Shown here one piece after another: positions 6,005 to 10,062 of a stretch of DNA of 10,062 bases (its first letter is position 1; every line of letters begins with the position of its first letter). Source of the DNA: Betaproteobacteria bacterium (GTDB lineage Bacteria; Pseudomonadota; Gammaproteobacteria; Burkholderiales; Thiobacillaceae); contig JAIFLB010000111.1 in NCBI GenBank assembly GCA_020049245.1, forward strand, positions 1 through 10,062, written 5' to 3'. The notes beneath the pieces are model-generated. The model was not told the origin of the DNA, did no database searches, and saw only the letters and a program-made list of their open reading frames with translations. Made by a program: the position numbers and the translations under genes.

Positions 6005-8320
6005 TCAAATTCGACTTTTTCGCGCTGACAGCAGCATTCCTCGGAGCAGACCGCCGCCCAGCAAAACCAGCGCCCACAGCGGTATCGGCACATCGCCGTC
6101 ATTACCCGCCACGGGCGCGGTAACGTTGAAACCTTGCTGCGCCGAGGTCGCCAGATAGAACGCGTCGCCTTCCTGGCTGGCCTGCAAGGTACAGAGGCCA
6201 GCGTTCAACAGCGTGACCAGATTGGTACTGACAGTGCAGACAGCGGGGGTCAGCGAGGTGATGGACACCGCCAAACCCGAACTGGCTGTTGCCGTGACCA
6301 TGAACGGAGTTGCGCCGAGAACCTGATCGGCCACCGTCTGGAAATCGGTGATGCTTTGCGCCAACTTGTTGACGGTAAAACTGTGCTTCACCGCAGGCGC
6401 GGCTTCATAAATCGCATTGCCGGCCTGATTGGCCTCCAGCGTACAGGCGCCGACTGCGATGAAATTCACCACATCGCCCGTCACCGTGCAGATCGACGCT
6501 GTTTGACTGCTGAAACTGACCGCCAAACCGGAACTGGCCGTGGCGCTCAGCGTAAGACTGCTGTTCACCAACTGGTCGGCAATGGCGTCGAAGCTGATGG
6601 TTTGTGCTTGCAACAATGACCAGTTCAGCGTGATTGCGCCGTCGACCGCCGCTTTACCATCCACCGCAAAGTAATACGTGGCGCCGGACTGCACCGTCAG
6701 GCTGACGCCGCTGGTATTGCCGGCACTGCCGTCGTTATCGTTCGAAGCCACGGTGGTCAACGCGGCCACCGCGCTGCCGGTGTAAATGCCGAGCAAAGTG
6801 TCGAAGCCGCTGGCGTAGGTATTCACAGTCAATGTTCCAGAAGCAGGCGCAGTCCATTTCCACCACACCGATTTACCGCCGACATTGCCGGCGTGGCTGG
6901 GTTCGCCGGTTTCCTTGCTGGCATTGATGTTCCAGCCGGTGGTCTGGCCGCTGAGGCCACTCAGGATCAATGCGCTGGCAAAAGGGTCGTTGACCGGCGC
7001 GCCCTGAGCGGCGAGCAGATTGAGACGCGGGGTGACGATGCTGTTGCGAGTATCGGTCACAGCCGTGCCATTGCCGGTCAGCCGTGCCAGACGCGCAGTG
7101 GCGGTGTCAGCGGCAAACGCCTGGGCCATGACGGCTACCGCACCGGAAACAAAAGGCGCTGAAATGGACGTGCCGCCCACCGTCGCGCCGGTGACGGTGA
7201 TCAACCCACCCGGCGCCAGCAGGGTCAGGAAGCTGGCGCTGTTGGAAAAACAAGTGACTTTGTCGGCAACGGTGCTGCTGTCGCTGCAGGCGCTCCAGGT
7301 CACCGCGCCGACATTGGCGTCGTATACGGCGCCAACCGATACCGCCTCGGGCGTGCAGGCCGGACTGGAAATACCATCGGTGTATCCATCGTTACCACTG
7401 GAGGCAATGGTCAGAATGCCGACGTTGCGCGCGTTAATGATGGCGGATCGATACGGATTTCCGCTAGAACACAAAGTAGTGTTTTCCACTCCATCGCCCA
7501 GGCTGAGATTGATCGCCACGATGTTGTAAGTCGTGCGATTTGAAATCGCCCAGTTGATGCCTTCCAGAATGTCCGAACTGCTGGCGCTGGTGCCATCAAA
7601 AACGTCAATCGCCGCAATGTTGGCGCCGGGCGCGATGCCAGCCACAGTGCCGGCAACCCAGGTGCCGTGGCCATTTGCATCCAGCGCGCTGTCATCCGGC
7701 GCCGCATCGAAAGCCGCCACCACCCGGCAACCGGCCGGCACGCCGGGAGCGGTACAAGAACCAAATTCAGAACGGGTGTAAGTCAGGCCGGTATCCAGAA
7801 CTACCACGGTCGTGCCCGCGCCGGTGCGCCCCATCACGCTGGCGACAGCGGGTTGGCCGACCAGCGGCAGACTTTGGGCAAGATGCGGATAAGCCCGGGC
7901 GTTTTGCATCACCGCCGAGACTTGCGGCCGCTTCAACATGCGCAGCAAAGCGGCTGCATCCGGAAAACGAACCAGCCGCATCGGCAAATGTGAATACTCG
8001 CGCAACACTTTGGCATCGTTGGGCTGCAACGCCGAATCCACGCTGCGCTTGATCTGGCTATAACGTTCAGCCCGCAAGCTCAACACGGCATCGTCTTCGA
8101 TCTTCAGCTTGCGCTGGGCCAAACGGACCTTCATTTCAATATCGGTGGCGCTGCTATCGAATGCGACCAGCAACTCGCGTATCTCACCCGATTCCACTTT
8201 TTGCCAGGTTTCGTCATCAATCTTGCCGGCGACCTCAGCCGGCGGCGCGGCGAGCGCAAGGCTGCAAGCCAAGAAACCGGAAAGCAGCACAAACCGAAGC
8301 AACAGCGAGCCAAATTTCAT
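6005..8320 (-). CDS. Secreted S8 subtilisin-like protease with C-terminal sorting tail
   Basis: Predicted exported serine endopeptidase of 771 residues. In order: signal peptide (1-24, ending LALA), a propeptide-like region (about 25-155), and the S8 catalytic domain (about 165-440) with Asp176 (VVLDTG), His218 (NGHGTWVAGT), oxyanion Asn310 (SSGND) and Ser385 (GGTSISAP), all intact. A PPC-like beta domain follows (about 441-570; GGKSVWWKWTAPASG, SGATYYFAVDG). Then come two similar domains of about 80 residues (572-651 and 653-735), each with TATASSGLAV or SATASSGLAV, a CTV and a CTL motif. The end is a tripartite tail: VPIPLW (744-749), a hydrophobic LLGGGL segment and basic SARKSR. Such tails direct exosortase-type processing; this one resembles IPTL/PEP-CTERM tails but matches neither exactly. 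AAGGA lies ten bases before the ATG. It is 43 bases after the small tagged gene and shares its tail. Substrate unknown. Confidence 0.93.
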   Translation of the reverse strand: MKFGSLLLRFVLLSGFLACSLALAAPPAEVAGKIDDETWQKVESGEIRELLVAFDSSATDIEMKVRLAQRKLKIEDDAVLSLRAERYSQIKRSVDSALQPNDAKVLREYSHLPMRLVRFPDAAALLRMLKRPQVSAVMQNARAYPHLAQSLPLVGQPAVASVMGRTGAGTTVVVLDTGLTYTRSEFGSCTAPGVPAGCRVVAAFDAAPDDSALDANGHGTWVAGTVAGIAPGANIAAIDVFDGTSASSSDILEGINWAISNRTTYNIVAINLSLGDGVENTTLCSSGNPYRSAIINARNVGILTIASSGNDGYTDGISSPACTPEAVSVGAVYDANVGAVTWSACSDSSTVADKVTCFSNSASFLTLLAPGGLITVTGATVGGTSISAPFVSGAVAVMAQAFAADTATARLARLTGNGTAVTDTRNSIVTPRLNLLAAQGAPVNDPFASALILSGLSGQTTGWNINASKETGEPSHAGNVGGKSVWWKWTAPASGTLTVNTYASGFDTLLGIYTGSAVAALTTVASNDNDGSAGNTSGVSLTVQSGATYYFAVDGKAAVDGAITLNWSLLQAQTISFDAIADQLVNSSLTLSATASSGLAVSFSSQTASICTVTGDVVNFIAVGACTLEANQAGNAIYEAAPAVKHSFTVNKLAQSITDFQTVADQVLGATPFMVTATASSGLAVSITSLTPAVCTVSTNLVTLLNAGLCTLQASQEGDAFYLATSAQQGFNVTAPVAGNDGDVPIPLWALVLLGGGLLRGMLLSARKSRI
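6008..6094 (-). other. C-terminal sorting signal of the S8 protease (VPIPLW type)
   Basis: Encodes residues 743-771: DVPIPLW, hydrophobic ALVLLGGGLL, then RGMLLSARKSRI. This is the motif / membrane segment / basic cluster order of exosortase substrates. The DNA is closely similar to the tail of the neighbouring small gene at 8367-8447, showing common origin. Confidence 0.75.
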
Positions 8321-8330
8321 TTCAGATTCG

Positions 8331-8335
8331 TCCTT
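8331..8335 (-). promoter_or_regulatory. Ribosome-binding site of the S8 protease gene
   Basis: AAGGA on the minus strand, ten bases before the ATG at 8320. It supports this start, which gives a normal signal peptide. No separate promoter is evident in the 43 bases after the small upstream gene. Confidence 0.5.
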
Positions 8336-8347
8336 TTCATTTCTGCG

Positions 8348-8376
8348 CTTACCTTCTCCGCCCTTACCTTCTCCGC
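8348..8376. repeat. 15-base tandem duplication carrying a stop codon
   Basis: Plus-strand CTTACCTTCTCCGC occurs at 8348-8361 and again at 8363-8376, period 15 with 14 exact bases. On the minus strand each copy contains AAGG followed by TAA. The upstream copy supplies the stop codon of the small tagged gene, and the other gives a second in-frame stop 15 bases later. It looks like a recent small duplication at the gene end. Confidence 0.8.
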
Positions 8377-8633
8377 GCTGACCTCAGCATTCCACTTGTA
8401 AGACCGCCACCCAACAATACCAGCGACCAGAGCGGCAATGGCACATCACCAGAAGCAGCGCTACCACTGTTTCTGACCTTGGCCCAGGTCGCCGCCGTAA
8501 TCTTGCCGGCCGCGATGTGGGACGCCACAGCGGCTTCAATGTGGGTTGAAACATCGGCAAAAGCAGGGGGAATCGAGACGCAGACAAGCAGAAAAATCAA
8601 ACCGCCTATAAAACGCGCACAGCGGAGGCTCAT
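8364..8633 (-). CDS. Mini secreted protein with VPLPLW sorting tail; protease-like remnant
   Basis: A protein of 89 residues of unknown function. It has a clear signal peptide (MSLRCARFIGGLIFLLVCVS... to PPAFA, about 1-26), about 35 residues of mature sequence, then DVPLPLW (63-69), a hydrophobic SLVLLGGGL segment and basic SARRR. The short middle contains AAGKITAATWAKV (41-53), which resembles VAGKIDDETWQKV at 30-42 of the S8 protease just downstream, and the tails of the two are alike in protein and DNA. The simplest reading is a protease paralogue whose catalytic and repeat domains were lost in frame, leaving only export and sorting parts. A purpose-made mini-substrate is also possible. 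The ATG at 8633 gives the better signal peptide; a GTG at 8642 is in frame. No strong ribosome-binding site is seen. It is probably co-transcribed with the protease gene. Confidence 0.7.
   Translation of the reverse strand: MSLRCARFIGGLIFLLVCVSIPPAFADVSTHIEAAVASHIAAGKITAATWAKVRNSGSAASGDVPLPLWSLVLLGGGLTSGMLRSARRR
8367..8447 (-). other. C-terminal sorting signal of the mini protein (VPLPLW type)
   Basis: Encodes residues 63-89: DVPLPLW, then SLVLLGGGL, then TSGMLRSARRR. It shares V-P-x-P-L-W, LVLLGGGL, GML and SAR with the protease tail at 6008-6094, differing mostly at third codon positions and in the residues just after GGGL. Confidence 0.72.
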
Positions 8634-8887
8634 GCGGCCCACGATAGAAAAAGGACGCGTCAGACTAGGGCTTCAAAGTTGCCAATTTGTTACCTCAAAG
8701 CGTGAGCCGTTCTAGTCCTTTTCACGGCTTCACCCAGACGAAGAAAATCGTAGATCCTCGTCGCAGCGGCGGTTCGCCGCCTGATCGTTCCGTGGAAAAA
8801 AGAACTTGCAGGCGCCAAAACTTCACGCGCGTAACAATTCCAAGGCAGCATCCAGCAAGTCCAACCTCCAACCAGCCATTCATCCCC
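8634..8887. other. Intergenic region between divergent genes
   Basis: 254 bases separate the minus-strand mini gene from the plus-strand retropepsin gene and should hold both promoters. I find no convincing -35/-10 pair on either strand. A 5-bp-stem hairpin with a TTCG loop (GGCGG/CCGCC, 8768-8781) is present without a T run. Open frames crossing this region are not supported by ribosome-binding sites or protein-like composition. Confidence 0.5.
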
Positions 8888-9286
8888 ATGCCAAAGATCG
8901 TCCTGTTGCTCAGTCTGCTTTCCTTGCTGGCCACCAGTGCCTGGGCTGCGGAAGTTCCCCGCGTCGATGGCTTCATCGCCGGCCAGCCGGTGCGTTTTAT
9001 TGTCGACACGGGCGCTTCCGAAGTCGTCATCCCGCAGCAACTGGCAAACCGTCTGGGGATCAGCTTCGAACATGGCGAACTGGCCCAGTACGAAACCGCC
9101 GGCGGCAGCGTGACCGGTCGACGCATCCGGCTGGAATCGATCAAGGTCGCCAATGTGGAAGTGCTCGGCATCGTTGCCCACGTCCCGACGCATGACAATG
9201 GCCTGACGGAACCGCTGTTGGGCATGAGCTTCCTGAAAAACATCACCCTAATGCTGCATTCGGGCACGGTTTCTTTCCTGCCCTGA
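8888..9286 (+). CDS. Periplasmic retropepsin-like aspartic protease (clan AA)
   Basis: 132 residues. The signal peptide MPKIVLLLSLLSLLATSAWA (1-20) is followed by a single retropepsin-like domain. The substrate is unknown; such bacterial proteins are thought to act as dimers, each half giving one Asp. Visible features are VDGFIAGQPVRFIVDTGASE (26-45) with the catalytic triplet Asp40-Thr41-Gly42 followed by Ala, then VVIPQQLANRLGI, a flap-like YETAGGSVTGRRIRLESIKV and the conserved LLGMSFLKN near the end. The size and the final strand (LMLHSGTVSFLP) fit the secreted small clan-AA family annotated as TIGR02281-like. The ATG at 8888 was chosen because it starts the signal peptide; the longer in-frame reading to 8687 adds Arg/Pro/Ser-rich sequence without merit. 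The ribosome-binding site is weak. Transcribed divergently from the protease/eps genes and probably together with the next gene, 52 bases downstream. Confidence 0.85.
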   Translation: MPKIVLLLSLLSLLATSAWAAEVPRVDGFIAGQPVRFIVDTGASEVVIPQQLANRLGISFEHGELAQYETAGGSVTGRRIRLESIKVANVEVLGIVAHVPTHDNGLTEPLLGMSFLKNITLMLHSGTVSFLP

Positions 9287-9325
9287 TCATTACCGGGCTC
9301 GCATCGTCCCCGCCCTCCCCCATTT

Positions 9326-9331
9326 AAGGAG
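9326..9331 (+). promoter_or_regulatory. Strong ribosome-binding site of the four-cysteine protein gene
   Basis: AAGGAG seven bases before the ATG at 9339, the best Shine-Dalgarno in the window. It supports that this short, unrecognised frame is a real gene. Confidence 0.7.
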
Positions 9332-9338
9332 TCACGCC

Positions 9339-9722
9339 ATGAACCTGAAGCACACCGTCAAATCCCTGACGTTTGCACTCGGCTCACTCAGCTGTATCGC
9401 GCTTTTATCCACCACCGCTTTGGCCGCCGAAGCCAGCCGCGCGGAAGTGAGCAAGAATGCCGACGAGTCAGCGCCCTGCGCGAAGAAGAACTTCCCTGGC
9501 AAAAACACCAAAGCCCGCATTCAGGCGTGTATCGACGCACTTCAGAAAAAACAGCTGGCGCAGGAAAAACAACAGCGGGAACAGATAGAAACCTGGCGGA
9601 TTGAGTTGCGCGAACTCTGCGCCCAGAACCCGCGCAGCTGCGAATCAAGAACCGCAGAACTGGAAGAAAAGATTCGCGCCAACTGGCGCGATCAGAAGAG
9701 CGAAGGCCACTCCGTCGATTGA
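9339..9722 (+). CDS. Secreted four-cysteine helical protein of unknown function
   Basis: 127 residues, family not recognised. The signal peptide (MNLKHTVKSLTFALGSLSCI..., cleavage likely after about residue 29-30, ALAA) is followed by a charged, largely helical mature protein. Four cysteines remain after cleavage: Cys47 (SAPCAKK), Cys64 (IQACIDAL), Cys94 (RELCAQN) and Cys101 (RSCESR). The two pairs flank a Gln/Lys/Glu-rich helix (about 66-93, KKQLAQEKQQREQIETW). This suggests two disulfides holding a helical hairpin in the periplasm, which is inference. A strong ribosome-binding site and a 52-base gap after the retropepsin gene suggest one transcript, so the two may work together, for example as protease and substrate or partner, but nothing in the sequence proves it. 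The antisense frame over this gene is rejected. Confidence 0.75.
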   Translation: MNLKHTVKSLTFALGSLSCIALLSTTALAAEASRAEVSKNADESAPCAKKNFPGKNTKARIQACIDALQKKQLAQEKQQREQIETWRIELRELCAQNPRSCESRTAELEEKIRANWRDQKSEGHSVD

Positions 9723-9799
9723 TCCGGTGGAATGGGTTTATTCGATTGACTCCGCTATACAAGGACAAGCGCCCGCGGTCAGACCTTGCCGCGCTTACT

Positions 9800-9873
9800 G
9801 GCCTTTGCATGGCCTTTGCACGGCCTATACACGGCCTCACAGCCAATATTCGGCCAATACGCGGTTAATACGC
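9800..9873. repeat. Degenerate 11-base tandem repeat array
   Basis: Units begin with GGCC or GGTT at 9800, 9811, 9822, 9833, 9852 and 9863: GGCCTTTGCAT, GGCCTTTGCAC, GGCCTATACAC, GGCCTCACAGC, an 8-base irregular piece, GGCCAATACGC, GGTTAATACGC. The period is 11, about one DNA turn. The first two copies are nearly identical and later ones drift. Confidence 0.65.
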
Positions 9874-9902
9874 CAATCAAGCCAAACCCAAGAGTCGGGT
9901 TG

Positions 9903-9928
9903 AACGGCGGCAATCACTTGCCGCCGTT
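9903..9928. terminator. Perfect 11-bp-stem hairpin, likely bidirectional terminator
   Basis: AACGGCGGCAA (9903-9913), loop TCAC, TTGCCGCCGTT (9918-9928), with no mismatch. It begins 24 bases after the stop of the minus-strand PEP-CTERM gene and also lies downstream of the plus-strand gene ending at 9722. Only a short TTT (9927-9929) follows on the plus strand and no T run on the minus strand, so termination efficiency is uncertain. Confidence 0.6.
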
Positions 9929-9952
9929 TCCCTCACAAACCATTCAATCAAC

Positions 9953-10062
9953 TTACGACTTGCGGCGACGCGCCATGAAGCCGACCAGACCGAGACCGGC
10001 CAGCATCAGGGCGTAGGTTTCGGGTTCCGGCACCGGGGCGGTGTAGGCGCCCAGATCGGTGG
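9953..10062 (-). CDS. PEP-CTERM protein, C-terminal 36 residues only
   Basis: The minus strand from the window edge to the TAA at 9955-9953 encodes the end of a protein: TDLGAYTAPVPEPETYALML followed by AGLGLVGFMARRRKS. This is a textbook PEP-CTERM tail: VPEPETYAL, a hydrophobic AGLGLVGF segment, then RRRK. The rest of the gene lies outside the window, so its function cannot be told. The tail marks an exported protein handled by an exosortase and differs in class from the VPxPLW tails of the two genes at 6005-8633. Confidence 0.92.
   Translation of the reverse strand, partial: TDLGAYTAPVPEPETYALMLAGLGLVGFMARRRKS

Larger units (their letters stand above)
9723..9952. other. Non-coding interval between convergent genes
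   Basis: 230 bases without a credible gene. They hold the 11-base degenerate tandem repeat (about 9800-9873) and a perfect hairpin (9903-9928). Short open frames here are repeat-derived or lack ribosome-binding sites. Confidence 0.7.

Noticed and set aside
5853..6077. Small minus-strand frame between the protease and epsL
   Set aside because: Overlaps the end of the protease gene out of frame and runs through the presumed promoter; no ribosome-binding site or recognisable motif.
8161..8715. 184-codon plus-strand frame
   Set aside because: Antisense to the mini gene and the start of the protease gene; Arg/Pro/Ser-rich, no signal or domain.
8768..8781. GGCGG-TTCG-CCGCC hairpin as a terminator
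   Set aside because: The stem is only 5 bp, has no T run, and lies between divergent genes where no terminator is expected.
8690..9267. Minus-strand frames over the retropepsin gene
   Set aside because: The plus-strand frame has a signal peptide and the DTGA active site; the antisense frames show nothing comparable.
9795..9880. CRISPR array
   Set aside because: The 11-base units are directly adjacent with no spacers and are far too short for CRISPR repeats.
9601..10016. Overlapping plus-strand frames near the right end
   Set aside because: They start inside the four-cysteine gene or in the tandem repeat and run into the PEP-CTERM gene antisense; no ribosome-binding sites.

Overview
The window looks like part of a chromosome from a betaproteobacterium, probably of the Methylophilaceae / Nitrosomonadales / Rhodocyclaceae kind. 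This is inferred from the moderately high GC content, the EpsL-EpsE-EpsF-EpsG-exosortase B gene set known from the Methylobacillus methanolan locus, and the PEP-CTERM-type sorting tails. No rRNA or other phylogenetic marker is present, so the placement is tentative.

Minus strand, read from about 8630 down to 1. First comes a very small secreted protein that is almost only a signal peptide plus a C-terminal sorting tail. Next is a 771-residue secreted subtilisin-like (S8) protease with the same kind of tail. After a 263-base gap holding a possible promoter and a 21-base-spaced direct repeat, an exopolysaccharide operon follows: epsL (outer-membrane barrel), epsE (Wza-like export protein), epsF (Wzz-like chain-length protein), epsG (partner ATPase/kinase), an exosortase B gene, and gmd (GDP-mannose 4,6-dehydratase, cut by the window edge). 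EpsE, EpsF and EpsG should form the envelope-spanning export and length-control machine, EpsL probably acts in the outer membrane, and Gmd supplies a deoxy-sugar nucleotide precursor.

Plus strand, from about 8888 to 9722: a small periplasmic retropepsin-like aspartic protease and a short secreted four-cysteine helical protein, probably one transcript. From 9723 to 9952 is non-coding DNA with a degenerate 11-base tandem repeat and a perfect 11-bp-stem hairpin between convergent genes. At the right edge is the C-terminus of a minus-strand PEP-CTERM protein.

The most striking observation is that the exosortase B gene is only about 175 codons long and has lost its middle. The amino-terminal HG region and the carboxy-terminal Arg and His regions are fused in frame, the block carrying the catalytic cysteine is gone, and the whole predicted protein has no cysteine. 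No epsI gene follows it. Yet the surrounding DNA encodes three sorting-tagged proteins of two signal types (VP-I/L-PLW and VPEP). Either another exosortase serves them, or the truncated protein has a non-catalytic role. The second theme is the tiny tagged protein, which looks like the neighbouring protease with its core removed.
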